From: Rhodoferax sp. GW822-FHT02A01
GTDB taxonomy: Bacteria > Pseudomonadota > Gammaproteobacteria > Burkholderiales > Burkholderiaceae_C
Assembly: GCF_038784515.1 (NCBI RefSeq)
Contig: NZ_CP152376.1
Span: forward strand, 4,278,001-4,342,000
DNA length: 64,000 bases
Reading direction: 5' to 3'
Positions within the stretch are counted from its first letter, which is position 1; the number at the start of each line of letters is the position of its first letter. Positions 56,095 to 64,000 of the stretch are shown piece by piece. The notes below the pieces were generated by a model that worked only from the letters and a program-made list of their open reading frames with translations, did no database searches and was not told where the DNA came from. Both the position numbers and the translations under genes were made by a program.

Positions 56095-56839
56095 GTCGGT
56101 GAACATTTATCTGGGCACCACCATAGCAATGGTGGAAGGGCGTGGCGTGCCAAAGCAGGTCATTGAGTTTCCCCCAACGTGGCCAATGGCGCAGGTGCTG
56201 GAGTCCGTTGCGCGGTGTTGGAAAGCAATGGGCACGGCTGATAGCTCAAAGGGTGGCAAGACACCAAAGCGCCACAATCTGCACCTGACCTTGAGCGGTG
56301 CTCGGTGCCGGGCTGACGCGTTTCCAGTTCCACAAGGCGTGCGAAGGTTTCATGAACTACAAGCGTATTTTGCAGGCATGCTGGGAGGTGCTGTCAATGC
56401 AGACTCGGGGGGCGATCGGGCCGGGGAGGGGGCACGTAGCGTGATTGGGTTTGATGCTGGCAATGTTGGCGTGGTTGCCAGTGTGGACGGCGTCCTGTTA
56501 GAGCAGCTAAATGCTTGGGCCAAAGGTAAGGCAGCCGCAATTCGGACGTTGCGCCCGCTCTGGTCCGTGGCAACGGAGTGCGGACGTGCTAAGCAGGCGC
56601 AAATACGCGCACTGGTGCTGCAGGAGCTGGATGGCAATACGCTACTGACCGATGCGGGAGACGCGCAGCACCTAGCATTCGATGCAGGACCGGAATCCAG
56701 CACCATAGCAATTCGGCAATGGAAGATTGCCAACGATCTAGCCGATCACGAGGTACTGACCTTAAGGTTTGGTCGGTCCCAGGGAACTGTGTCTAAAGGT
56801 TTTCCCAACGCATGGGCTGCGCACTGGAGAACAATGTGA
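56075..56839 (+). CDS. PilM/GspL-cytoplasmic-like protein (tentative)
   Basis: 254 residues from GTG 56075, 6 bases after a perfect GGAGGAGG; it overlaps the gspE-like gene by 20 bases. No signal or membrane helix. The start NIYLGTTIAMVEGRGVPKQV and VIGFDAGNVGVVASVDGVLL look like the actin-fold strands of PilM or the cytoplasmic part of GspL. Sequence identity to known families appears low; the assignment rests mainly on gene order (before a PilN-like gene). Confidence 0.55.
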   Translation: MWSVWSESVNIYLGTTIAMVEGRGVPKQVIEFPPTWPMAQVLESVARCWKAMGTADSSKGGKTPKRHNLHLTLSGARCRADAFPVPQGVRRFHELQAYFAGMLGGAVNADSGGDRAGEGARSVIGFDAGNVGVVASVDGVLLEQLNAWAKGKAAAIRTLRPLWSVATECGRAKQAQIRALVLQELDGNTLLTDAGDAQHLAFDAGPESSTIAIRQWKIANDLADHEVLTLRFGRSQGTVSKGFPNAWAAHWRTM

Positions 56840-57393
56840 GGCCGGTACAAATTGAGTTTGTTCATGCAAACACCTGGCGACGGGTATGGGCAATTGCAGC
56901 GCTAGCCTGCGTTTTGGTAGTTGGGGGAACCATGTGGAAGTGGTCGTTCTTGGCCGATGAAGTCAAGACGCAGAGTCAACAGATTGCGGAGAACAGCAGT
57001 GAATTGCGGCGCATTAGAACCCCGATTGAAGTAAAGATCGATCCACGTGCTGGCAGCGTGGCATTGGCGCAGGCCAAAGTATTGCAGGACATCAATCCAA
57101 TCTTTGCTGCGGTGGAAAACGTCAAGGTGAGCGGTGCGCTTCTAAAGGCGTTTACTGTGGACACCACGGGCAATATTTTGCGTCTGGACTACGAAATCGA
57201 TTCGCTGGCAACCGCTGCGCGTGTTACAGAGGTACTAAACGCAGGCAATGAACAAAAGCCATGGAAGCTTGGTGTTGTGGCGGCAAGTTCAGGTACCGGT
57301 ACGCCGCAGGTTGTAGGCCAACCAATGGGGGCAAGGGTCGCTACAGCGCCTGTATTCAGAGCGAGCTGGACGGTCAATTTAAAGGTGTTGTGA
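56836..57393 (+). CDS. PilN/GspL-C-like inner-membrane protein
   Basis: 185 residues from GTG 56836 (overlap GTGA; GGAGA 5 bases upstream); ATG 56812 is an alternative. Short cytoplasmic N-terminus, one membrane helix (VWAIAALACVLVVGGTMW), a coiled-coil segment (LADEVKTQSQQIAENSSEL) and a periplasmic ferredoxin-like domain with FTVDTTGNILRLDYEIDS. This is the PilN/GspL periplasmic plan. Last gene of the secretion operon, about 210 bases before the island's right att site. Confidence 0.65.
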   Translation: MRPVQIEFVHANTWRRVWAIAALACVLVVGGTMWKWSFLADEVKTQSQQIAENSSELRRIRTPIEVKIDPRAGSVALAQAKVLQDINPIFAAVENVKVSGALLKAFTVDTTGNILRLDYEIDSLATAARVTEVLNAGNEQKPWKLGVVAASSGTGTPQVVGQPMGARVATAPVFRASWTVNLKVL

Positions 57394-57520
57394 AGCTCAT
57401 GATCCAGTTCTCTATTGCCTCAAACCGGGACGGTGCAATTCAAAGGTAGCTTCTTGCCATGTCCGCTGGCATTTGTGTCCAGCAGCATCCAAGAAGTTCC
57501 AACACCATCAGGGCAAAAAC

Positions 57521-57539
57521 TGGCACCAGACTGGCACCA
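57521..57539 (+). promoter_or_regulatory. Putative integrase arm-type sites, right
   Basis: TGGCACCA at 57521-57528 and 57532-57539, same orientation and same 11-base pitch as at 18486-18504. Located about 70 bases inside the right att core. Confidence 0.75.
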
Positions 57540-57555
57540 CAATCCCCAAACGAAA

Positions 57556-57584
57556 AAGCCTACTACCAATTAGATAGCAGGCTT
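57556..57584 (-). terminator. Terminator of tRNA-Asn (island-borne)
   Basis: Stem AAGCCTGCTA / TAGTAGGCTT (one mismatch), 9-base loop, then TTTTTCG on the minus strand. It follows the tRNA 3' end and lies within the island, so the island supplies a replacement terminator for the tRNA it splits. Confidence 0.7.
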
Positions 57585-57605
57585 TCAAGTACCCATAAGG
57601 GTTTT

Positions 57606-57656
57606 TCTGGCTCCTCGACCTGGGCTCGAACCAGGGACCTACGGATTAACAGTCCG
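57606..57656. repeat. attR, 51-bp direct repeat within tRNA-Asn
   Basis: Identical to 18319-18369. It comprises the CCA end through the 3' side of the anticodon stem-loop; insertion leaves the tRNA gene intact. Confidence 0.93.
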
Positions 57657-57683
57657 GCGCTCTACCGACTGAGCTATCGAGGA
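57608..57683 (-). tRNA. tRNA-Asn (GTT)
   Basis: 76 bases including encoded CCA. Acceptor TCCTCGA / TCGAGGA, D stem GCTC / GAGC, anticodon loop CTGTTAA with anticodon GTT, T stem CCTGG / CCAGG with TTCGAGC loop. The anticodon stem has a C27-T43 mismatch; the other four pairs are normal. Confidence 0.97.
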
Positions 57684-57696
57684 ATGAAGCCTCAGA

Positions 57697-58788
57697 TTAT
57701 AGCGTAGTTTTTTGACTGCTTTCAACAGCAGCTGAAGAATTTACGCCTAATAGTGTGTGCAACCGCGTGCTGGTGGTCGTGTACTGCAGCAACAGCTTCT
57801 TGTCCGGAAAAATCAGCGGCGCAGCGCCAAAGGCGGCGAGCACGCATTCGTGAAATCCGCACAGGATGAGCTTCTTCTTGCCGGGGTAGGTGTTGACGTC
57901 ACCCACGGCAAAAATGCCAGGCACATCGGTGGCAAAGGTTTCGGTGTCGACCTTGATCTGGCGGCGTTCCATGTCCAAGCCCCAATGGGCGATGGGGCCC
58001 AGCTTGGGCGACAGTCCAAGTAGCACAACCATCAGGTCCGCGGACACTGACTGTTGCGCACCTTCTGCGTTCAATATGCTGGCTGATGTCATGCGCCCAG
58101 CGTCGGATTCCACGCCCGTGAGTTGTCCGGCCACAAAGCTGATGCGTCCATCTTCCAGCATGGTGCGAAATGTTGCGGTAGTGGCCGGCTCTGCCGTGAA
58201 CACATTGCGCCGGTGCAATAGGGTCACGGATGCGGGCGGGCTTGCGGAGGTTGCCAGTTCAATGGTGGCAGAAAGTGCCGCTTCCGAGTCACCCAGAACC
58301 ATGACCTTGCGGCCAGACCAGTCGGTTGGTTGTGGCAATGCGGTCAGGACTTGCGAGCCCTCCAGCGGGTGCAGCGCCTCCACGCCGGGCATGCGCGGCT
58401 GGAACGCGCCTACGCCTGCGGCAATGAAGAGTGCCTTGGTGAGGAACTGTGTGCCTTTGTTGGTGGCAACCAGAAGGCGCCCATCGGCTTGCTTCTCGAC
58501 CTGGTTCACTAATTCGCCCAGGTGCAGCACCGGCCTGAAGGGGGCTACCTGCTTTTGCAGGTTGTCTATGAGTTCGCGCCCGGTGCACATGGCAATGCCG
58601 GGGATGTCGTAGATGGGTTTGTCGCCGTACAACTCAACGCATTGGCCACCCACGTAGGGCAGCGCGTCGACGATGTGGGCGGAAATCTCCAGCAGCCCCA
58701 GCTGGAAGGCCTGGAACAGCCCGACCGGCCCGGCACCTACGATGACTGCATCGGCCTCTATCAAGCCGGGCTGAATGTCAGCAGACAT
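57697..58788 (-). CDS. Ferredoxin-NADP+ reductase (thioredoxin reductase-like type)
   Basis: 363 residues. FAD-binding GxGxxG at residues 18-23 (VIVGAGPVGLFQAFQLG), glycine-rich VGGQCVELYGDKPIYDIPG, NADP-binding VMVLGDSEAALSA with LLHRR following, and C-terminal FAVGDVNTYPGKKKLILCGF. There is no CxxC redox pair of thioredoxin reductase, which fits the FNR (YumC-like) family. It transfers electrons between NADPH and ferredoxin; FdxA is encoded 18 bases upstream on the same strand and is the likely partner. Confidence 0.9.
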   Translation of the reverse strand: MSADIQPGLIEADAVIVGAGPVGLFQAFQLGLLEISAHIVDALPYVGGQCVELYGDKPIYDIPGIAMCTGRELIDNLQKQVAPFRPVLHLGELVNQVEKQADGRLLVATNKGTQFLTKALFIAAGVGAFQPRMPGVEALHPLEGSQVLTALPQPTDWSGRKVMVLGDSEAALSATIELATSASPPASVTLLHRRNVFTAEPATTATFRTMLEDGRISFVAGQLTGVESDAGRMTSASILNAEGAQQSVSADLMVVLLGLSPKLGPIAHWGLDMERRQIKVDTETFATDVPGIFAVGDVNTYPGKKKLILCGFHECVLAAFGAAPLIFPDKKLLLQYTTTSTRLHTLLGVNSSAAVESSQKTTL

Positions 58789-58806
58789 GCCGGACGGCGC
58801 CTGCGC

Positions 58807-59136
58807 TCAGCGAATCAGCTGGGACAGCTTGTCGGTGCGGTCTTTCCACTCTTCAGCTTCTGGCAGTGGCGCCTTGCGCTTGGTGATGCTCTTCCATGAG
58901 GGCAGCACAGCCAGCTCTGCATTGAGCTTGATCATGTGTTGCTGGTCGCGCGGCACGTCTTCTTCAGCGTAGATGGCGTTCACTGGGCACTCAGGGATGC
59001 AGACAGCGCAGTCAATGCATTCGTCGGGATCAATGGTGAGGAAGTTGGGGCCTTCGCGGAAGCAGTCCACAGGGCACACATCGACGCAGTCGGTGTATTT
59101 GCATTTGATACAGGCTTCAGTGACGATGTGTGTCAT
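58807..59136 (-). CDS. fdxA: Seven-iron ferredoxin FdxA
   Basis: 109 residues, typical FdxA length. First cluster ligands lie in [17 protein letters not shown] (Cys9, 17, 21, 25 region), second in [12 protein letters not shown] (Cys40, 43, 46, 50). The C-terminal extension ([25 protein letters not shown]) is characteristic of the [3Fe-4S][4Fe-4S] proteobacterial type. Soluble electron carrier, co-transcribed with the reductase. Confidence 0.96.
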   Translation of the reverse strand: MTHIVTEACIKCKYTDCVDVCPVDCFREGPNFLTIDPDECIDCAVCIPECPVNAIYAEEDVPRDQQHMIKLNAELAVLPSWKSITKRKAPLPEAEEWKDRTDKLSQLIR

Positions 59137-59256
59137 TTTTGGTTTTCAGGCAAAAGTTGGAAAGGGGGGCGAGTCCGCCGAACCCCCGATTTTATTGGCT
59201 TTTCCCGACACCCCCGGCAATATGGTTACCGAGGCATGTCAGGCCGTTGCGATGCA

Positions 59257-60594
59257 TCAATTCAACAGTAGCGCGCCCGATGTCTTGTGCGTGGCCGTAT
59301 CTACCAGAATCAGGGAGCCCAGCACGCGGGACGTCTTGTAGGGAACGGCCGCAATGGCTTCCTGCAAAGCGATCTCGATATGCCCGATGGCATTTGGCAG
59401 GATCTGGGTTGCATCATGCTCTTCGAGCGTGTTGATGTCCAGGCTGTGCACGATGCGCTTGACCTTGGCCTTGATCCAGCGGTGTCCGTGCAGTGCCCAG
59501 TAGACACGTCCGGCCACGAGCGGCTCGTCGTCCATCCAGGCCACCGTGGCGCTGATCTCGCGGGTTGGCTCAAAGTGAGCCGGTGCGTCGTCGGCTGCCA
59601 GCAGCCAGTCGCCGCGGGAGACATCCACTTCGCGGTCCAGAATGATGCCTGCGCCGTGTCCGGCGGCCACGTTTTTCGGAACGCGTACATGGTTGAGCAC
59701 CTGTGCGACCGTGGCAGTCTGTCCGCTGGGCAGAATGGAGATGCGTTGTCCGGGCTGCACGCTGCCAGTGGCCACGCGTCCCCAGAACACGCGACGACCC
59801 TGGCTGGTGTCGCTGGAGGAGGAGAACTTTTCCACCCACTGCACGGGGAACGCAAACGGCACATCGGTTTCAGGTGCTGTGACGGGCAACTGCTCCAGAA
59901 TGGTCAGCAGGCTGGGGCCGGTGTAGCCGCACCAGCCGGCCGAGGCGTGTACGACGTTGTCTCCCTTGAGGGCAGAAATCGGCACGATGGCGGTCACCTG
60001 GATGCCCGCGTGTTCCGCAAACTGCTGCAGCGCTTGACGGATCTTCTGGAAGGCCTTGGCCGCATTGCCCGCGGTTTCCGGCTTGTCTGCCGACTCGAGC
60101 GCATCGAGCTTGTTCACAGCAAACACAATGCCAGGTACGCGCAGCAGATTCACCAGCAGCGAGTGGCGACGGGTCTGGGGAAGCAACTCCAGATCGCCGT
60201 CGTCCTGCCATTTGAGTTTGGTGGCATCCACCAGCACCACGGCAGCATGCGCACTGCTGGCCGCAGTCACCATGTTGCGGGTGTACTGCTCGTGGCCAGG
60301 CGCATCGCCAATGATGAACTTGCGTGCTGGGGTGGCGAAATAGCGGTAGGCCACGTCAATCGTGATGCCCTGTTCGCGCTCGGCGCTCAGGCCATCGGTG
60401 AACAGGGCCAGATCGGCTTCACCACTCTTGGACACATTGGCCAGTTGGTCCAACAGCACCGAGCGGCTGTCTACCAGCAGGCGGCCGATCAGCGTGCTTT
60501 TGCCATCATCCACGGAGCCGCAGGTGATGAAACGCAATGCGGATTGGGTGTCCACGCCTGTGGTGGATGTGGTTGTCGTTGTTGCGGTTGTCAT
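59257..60594 (-). CDS. cysN: Sulfate adenylyltransferase subunit 1 (GTPase)
   Basis: 445 residues; ATG 60594 is one base after the cysD stop. GTPase motifs: G1 GSVDDGKSTLIG, G3 DAPGHEQYTRNM, G4 NKLDAL. EF-Tu-like beta domains follow (RRVFWGRVATGSVQPGQRIS). It activates sulfate to APS with CysD in the cytoplasm, coupling GTP hydrolysis. There is no fused APS kinase (CysC) domain, consistent with a pathway that reduces APS directly. Confidence 0.96.
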   Translation of the reverse strand: MTTATTTTTSTTGVDTQSALRFITCGSVDDGKSTLIGRLLVDSRSVLLDQLANVSKSGEADLALFTDGLSAEREQGITIDVAYRYFATPARKFIIGDAPGHEQYTRNMVTAASSAHAAVVLVDATKLKWQDDGDLELLPQTRRHSLLVNLLRVPGIVFAVNKLDALESADKPETAGNAAKAFQKIRQALQQFAEHAGIQVTAIVPISALKGDNVVHASAGWCGYTGPSLLTILEQLPVTAPETDVPFAFPVQWVEKFSSSSDTSQGRRVFWGRVATGSVQPGQRISILPSGQTATVAQVLNHVRVPKNVAAGHGAGIILDREVDVSRGDWLLAADDAPAHFEPTREISATVAWMDDEPLVAGRVYWALHGHRWIKAKVKRIVHSLDINTLEEHDATQILPNAIGHIEIALQEAIAAVPYKTSRVLGSLILVDTATHKTSGALLLN

Positions 60595-60595
60595 T

Positions 60596-61528
60596 TCAGA
60601 AGTACCCATCTTTCTTGCGCTTCTCCATGGAAGCCTCGGAAGTCTTGTCATCCATGCGTGTGGCGCCACGCTCACTGACTTCAGCAGACAGCGTTTCAAT
60701 CACGATGTCGGCGGCGCTGGCAGCCAGGCTGTCCACCGGGCAAGTGCAGGTGATGTCACCCACGGTACGGAAGCGCACGTCGCGCGACTCGACCACTTCG
60801 CCATCCTTGGCAGGGGTGAGCTCGGTCACCGGCACCAGCAGGCCCTTGCGTTCCACCACATCGCGCTTGTGCGTGTAGTAAAGGCTCGGCAGCGCGATTT
60901 TTTCGCGCTCGATGTATTGCCACACATCCAGCTCAGTCCAGTTGGAAATGGGGAACACGCGGAAGTGTTCGCCGGGTTGCAGGCGGGTGTTGAACAGGGT
61001 CCACAGCTCGGGACGCTGCGCCTTGGGCTGCCACTGGCCAAAGCTGTCGCGGTGGCTGAAGATGCGTTCCTTGGCGCGAGCCTTTTCCTCGTCGCGGCGT
61101 GCTCCGCCAATCAGCGCGTCGAAGCGGAACTCTTCGATGGCCTCAAGCAACGTGACCGACTGGTGCACATTGCGGCTCTCACCTGGGTGGGCCAGGCGCA
61201 CGGTGCCGCGCTTCATGGAGTCTTCCACGCTACGCACGATCAGCTCGGCGCCCAGTTCCTTGGCGCGGAAGTCACGGAAGTCGGTCACTTCATGGAAGTT
61301 GTGGCCGGTGTCGATCATCAGCAGCGGATAGGGAATGCGGCCCACGCCAAAGGCCTTTTCGGCGCACTTGAGCATGACCAGCGAGTCCTTGCCGCCAGAG
61401 AACAGCAGGGCGGGGCGCTCAAAAGCGGCTGCGACTTCGCGCAGGATGAAGATGGTTTCCTCTTCCAGCGCGTCCAGGTGCTGGTTGGAAAGCCGTTCGA
61501 AATGGTGTTGGTCGGTCATTGCGTTCAT
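60596..61528 (-). CDS. cysD: Sulfate adenylyltransferase subunit 2
   Basis: 310 residues from ATG 61528, which overlaps the cysH stop (ATGA). PP-loop ALLFSGGKDSLVMLKCAEKA; further family text GRIPYPLLMIDTGHNFHEV, FDALIGGARRDEEKARAKER, FPISNWTELDVWQYI. It forms the ATP sulfurylase with CysN. Confidence 0.97.
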   Translation of the reverse strand: MNAMTDQHHFERLSNQHLDALEEETIFILREVAAAFERPALLFSGGKDSLVMLKCAEKAFGVGRIPYPLLMIDTGHNFHEVTDFRDFRAKELGAELIVRSVEDSMKRGTVRLAHPGESRNVHQSVTLLEAIEEFRFDALIGGARRDEEKARAKERIFSHRDSFGQWQPKAQRPELWTLFNTRLQPGEHFRVFPISNWTELDVWQYIEREKIALPSLYYTHKRDVVERKGLLVPVTELTPAKDGEVVESRDVRFRTVGDITCTCPVDSLAASAADIVIETLSAEVSERGATRMDDKTSEASMEKRKKDGYF

Positions 61529-62325
61529 ACAGATGCTTTGGCAGGTGGCAGGGCGGAAACGGGCAGCGCAGAAACTGCGGCCGTTGCGGCACCGTCGGCG
61601 TGTTTGACATGCAGGCCGCATTCCTTGGCGGCCTCGTCTTCCCACCACCACCGGCCAGAACGGAAGTCCTCGCCCAGGCTGATGGCGCGGGTGCAGGGCT
61701 CGCAGCCGATGCTGGGGAAGAAGGCGTCATGCAACGGGTTGTAGGCCACGTTGTGTTCCTTGATGTAGTGCCACACGTCGCCCCAGGTCCAGTTGGCCAG
61801 CGGGTTGATCTTGGTGCGCTTTTCGGAGGTGTCCACCAGCGGTACGTCGGCGCGGGCGCCGCTTTGCTCACGGCGCAGGCCGGTGATCCAGGCGTCCTTG
61901 CCCTTGAGGGCACGTTCCAGTGGTTCGAGCTTGCGGATGGCGCAGCAAGCCTTGCGCAGGTCGATGCTCTTGTACATGGCGTCCAGACCTTCCTTGGCGA
62001 CGAATTGCACCACGGACTCCTGTACCGGCGTGTACACCGTGACCGGCGCACGCGAGCTGGCCTTGAACTGCTCCAGCAGCTCCAGCGTCTGCTTGTGCAG
62101 GCGGCCGGTCTCCAGCACGAAGATGCCGATGTCGAGCTGCATGCTGTTGATGATGTGGCTGATGACCACGTCCTCTGCGCCCAGGCTGGAAGCCTGCGTC
62201 ACGCGCACCGAACCACCATCCACGGCGGCGTATTGCGCCGCAGCTTGGGCAAGCACGCCCTGGGCTTCGGCCAGGTGCAACGTGTAGTCCTTGTGCGGGC
62301 GGGCATTCATTTCGATGGCGTTCAT
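61525..62325 (-). CDS. cysH: Adenylylsulfate reductase, assimilatory (CysH)
   Basis: 266 residues. PAPS/APS reductase fold with ASSLGAEDVVISHII, FVLETGRLHKQTL, ITGLRREQSGARADVP. Cys pairs RKACCAIRK and GCEPCTR bind a [4Fe-4S] cluster, marking an APS-using enzyme rather than E. coli-type PAPS reductase. Overlaps cysD at its end and the DUF934 gene at its start. Confidence 0.95.
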   Translation of the reverse strand: MNAIEMNARPHKDYTLHLAEAQGVLAQAAAQYAAVDGGSVRVTQASSLGAEDVVISHIINSMQLDIGIFVLETGRLHKQTLELLEQFKASSRAPVTVYTPVQESVVQFVAKEGLDAMYKSIDLRKACCAIRKLEPLERALKGKDAWITGLRREQSGARADVPLVDTSEKRTKINPLANWTWGDVWHYIKEHNVAYNPLHDAFFPSIGCEPCTRAISLGEDFRSGRWWWEDEAAKECGLHVKHADGAATAAVSALPVSALPPAKASV

Positions 62326-62723
62326 GCGGCGACTCCACGGCTGAAGACGGGTTGGGGGGTAACGGCATCACCCTGGTAGAAGGCGCGATAGCGGTCGAAT
62401 TGCTTTTGCGCGAACTCCAGGTGCTGGTCAGCGCGCAGCACAGCCACGCTGAAGCCTTGACGCTCCATTTGCACCAGTTGGTCGATCAGCACATCGCCGG
62501 TGGCGCGGATCTCACCCTTGAACCCCGCGCGGCGGCGCAGGTAGAAGGCCTGGGTATAGGCACGGCCATCGGTGAACTTCGGGAAGTGCAGGTCTATGCG
62601 CTGCACACCTTCGAGCGCCAGGTTGCGCGGGTCTTCGGTATTGGCCACCACCAAGGTGTTGGGCACAGGCTCCTGTGTGCTGGGGTCTGCGGCGGAAAGC
62701 AGTTTCATGGTCAGATCAGTCAT
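62322..62723 (-). CDS. DUF934 protein of the sulfite reduction operon
   Basis: 133 residues from ATG 62723, 8 bases after the cysI stop region. DUF934 features: IDLHFPKFTDGRAYTQAFYL and RRRAGFKGEIRATGDVLIDQ. The family is found almost always beside cysI/cysH in proteobacteria and is thought to assist sulfite reduction; the biochemical role is not settled. It overlaps cysH by four bases. Confidence 0.9.
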   Translation of the reverse strand: MTDLTMKLLSAADPSTQEPVPNTLVVANTEDPRNLALEGVQRIDLHFPKFTDGRAYTQAFYLRRRAGFKGEIRATGDVLIDQLVQMERQGFSVAVLRADQHLEFAQKQFDRYRAFYQGDAVTPQPVFSRGVAA

Positions 62724-62730
62724 CGGTTTC

Positions 62731-64000
62731 TCAGGCTTCCTGGGCGTCACGGGCATAGCCGGGCGTTTTGGGCAATTGGTTCATTTCGGCGTGCAGGTCC
62801 ACCAGACGGGCCGAGTTGGCCGCTGCCTTGAAGGGGTCCATGCCGACGCGGCGCAAGGTGTCGATAAAGGTTTCGCGGCCATTGCGATGCAGCCTGAAGG
62901 TGTCCAGTACGGCCTCGATCACACCGGGGATTTCGCCGGCGCCGAACGATGGGCCCACGACCTTGCCCGGAATGGCCGGGCCGCTCAGTGCGGAGCCGTC
63001 GGAGCCGCCCAGTGATACCTGGTACCACTCCTTGCCATCCTTGTCCACGCCCAGAATGCCGATATGGCCGCTGTGGTGGTGACCGCAGGAGTTGATGCAG
63101 CCGCTGATATGCAGGTCGATCTCGCCCAGGTCATGCAACTCGTCCATGTCCTGGTAGCGCTCAGTGATTTGCGCAGCGATGGGGATGGAGCGCGCATTGG
63201 CCAGCGCGCAGAAGTCGCCGCCGGGGCAGGCGATCATGTCGGTCAGCAGGCGCACATTGGAGCGGGCCAGGCCAGCATGGCTGGCGGCGATCCAGAGGGC
63301 AGGCAGGTCCTGCTCGCGTACCCAGGGCAGCAGCAGGTTCTGGTCGTGCGTGACGCGGACTTCACCGGCGCTGAATTCGTCAGCCAGGTCGGCTGCGGTG
63401 TCGAGCTGGTCAGCATCGGCGTCGCCGGGAGCCTGGCCCAGACGCTTGTAGGACAGGGTGACGGCACGCAAGGCGGGATTCTTGTGCGCCGATACGTTCT
63501 GCTTGAGCCAGCGCTCGTAATCGGCCTGGCGTTCGGCAGGCACCTTGCCGCTGCGGGCCGGTGCATTCAGGTCCAGTGCGGGCGGCACAAAGCAGGCGGT
63601 CACACGGTCCAGCTCGGCTTGGGTGATGGTGTGCGGCGCGCCGTCGCGGGTGATGATTTCCTGGTACTCGGCTTCCACCTCATCGATGTAGCGCTGGCCT
63701 TCGGCCTTGACCAGGATCTTGATACGCGCCTTGTACAGGTTGTCGCGGCGGCCCCAGCGGTTGTAGACGCGCACCACGGCTTCCAGGTAATTCATGATCT
63801 GGTTCCAGGGCAGGAACTCGCGGATGGTGGTGCCAATCACCGGGGTGCGGCCCATGCCGCCGCCCACCAGCACTTTGAAGCCCAGTTCGCCGGCCTCGTT
63901 GTGCTTGAGGTGCAGGCCCACGTCATGCCAATAGGTGGCCGCGCGGTCCTGGGTGGCGCCGGTGATGGCGATCTTGAACTTGCGTGGCAGGAAGGCGAAC
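62731..64000 (-). CDS. cysI: Sulfite reductase haemoprotein (CysI-like), 5' partial
   Basis: The frame is open to the window edge, so only the C-terminal roughly 420 residues are seen. Sirohaem/[4Fe-4S] ligands are in ACPGGDFCALA (C-x5-C) and SGCINSCGHHHSG (C-x3-C), the nitrite/sulfite reductase signature. Also AGELGFKVLVGGGMGRTPVI and NQNLLLPWV-type text (HDQNLLLPWV). It reduces sulfite to sulfide in the cytoplasm. First visible gene of the operon that continues through DUF934, cysH, cysD and cysN. Confidence 0.95.
   Translation of the reverse strand, partial: FAFLPRKFKIAITGATQDRAATYWHDVGLHLKHNEAGELGFKVLVGGGMGRTPVIGTTIREFLPWNQIMNYLEAVVRVYNRWGRRDNLYKARIKILVKAEGQRYIDEVEAEYQEIITRDGAPHTITQAELDRVTACFVPPALDLNAPARSGKVPAERQADYERWLKQNVSAHKNPALRAVTLSYKRLGQAPGDADADQLDTAADLADEFSAGEVRVTHDQNLLLPWVREQDLPALWIAASHAGLARSNVRLLTDMIACPGGDFCALANARSIPIAAQITERYQDMDELHDLGEIDLHISGCINSCGHHHSGHIGILGVDKDGKEWYQVSLGGSDGSALSGPAIPGKVVGPSFGAGEIPGVIEAVLDTFRLHRNGRETFIDTLRRVGMDPFKAAANSARLVDLHAEMNQLPKTPGYARDAQEA

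Larger units (their letters stand above)
18319..57656. mobile_element. Genomic island integrated in tRNA-Asn
   Basis: Bounded by 51-bp identical direct repeats of the tRNA-Asn 3' part (18319-18369, 57606-57656). The left end carries the integrase; both ends carry paired TGGCACCA boxes. Contents are accessory: AlpA-like regulator, Rep-like protein, defence-like genes, a truncated second recombinase, an Rhs toxin module and a T2SS/T4P-like secretion apparatus. No conjugation (mating-pair) genes or relaxase of a known family are visible, so it is best described as an integrative genomic island, perhaps mobilisable. About 39.3 kb between crossover points. Confidence 0.88.

Noticed and set aside
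59287..60678. 463-codon plus-strand ORF
   Set aside because: Antisense to cysN, whose GTPase motifs are unambiguous.

Overview
The window is about 64 kb of a GC-rich proteobacterial chromosome. Gene content points to a betaproteobacterium of the Burkholderiales, most likely Comamonadaceae (Rhodoferax/Polaromonas-like): a cysI-DUF934-cysHDN sulfate assimilation operon, an fdxA plus ferredoxin-NADP reductase pair, a PEP-CTERM protein and a DUF2325 protein. This placement is inference from gene families, not a database result.

Left arm (1-17 kb). The window opens inside a giant filamentous-haemagglutinin-like surface protein. It is followed on the same strand by an apparently dedicated Ton-type motor: an ExbB-like channel fused to DUF2341 and LamG-like domains, an ExbD and a TonB-like protein. 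A putative porin, an ankyrin lipoprotein, a coiled-coil protein and a DsbC-like periplasmic disulfide protein come next, and a strong terminator closes the run. The layout suggests an energised export or surface-display locus for the giant protein. A convergent PEP-CTERM gene and a DUF2325 gene follow.

Island (18.3-57.7 kb). A 51-bp perfect direct repeat of the 3' part of tRNA-Asn (18319-18369 and 57606-57656) delimits a genomic island of about 39.3 kb. A tyrosine integrase lies just inside the left end. Paired TGGCACCA boxes with identical 11-bp spacing lie just inside both ends and look like integrase arm sites. A decayed third copy of the tRNA-Asn 3' end at 17.15 kb, with a GGDEF gene between it and the left att site, suggests an older insertion at the same tRNA.

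Island cargo, left to right: (a) an AlpA-type regulator, a possible replication initiator and a DNA-binding protein; (b) an A/T-richer accessory zone with a RipA-like membrane protein flanked by two copies of a broken gene end, a CoiA-like zinc protein, a Mug113 GIY-YIG protein, a HEPN protein with an R-x4-H motif, a HAD RNA-repair-type phosphatase and several unknowns; (c) an Xre regulator diverging from secreted/membrane proteins; (d) an operon with a papain-like cysteine peptidase and a recombinase lacking its catalytic end; (e) a 2406-aa SpvB/VCBS/Rhs polymorphic toxin with an HNH-like tip, a CXXC-type immunity candidate and an orphan Rhs tip; (f) a compact type II secretion/type IV pilus-like apparatus (major pseudopilin, M/N/O/P-like proteins, secretin with a cohesin domain, three tandem pseudopilins, GspF, GspE).

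Right arm (57.6-64 kb). The intact tRNA-Asn gene is followed, all on the minus strand, by a ferredoxin-NADP reductase, the FdxA ferredoxin and the assimilatory sulfate reduction operon (CysN, CysD, CysH, DUF934, and CysI running off the edge). I saw no rRNA, CRISPR array or complete insertion sequence.
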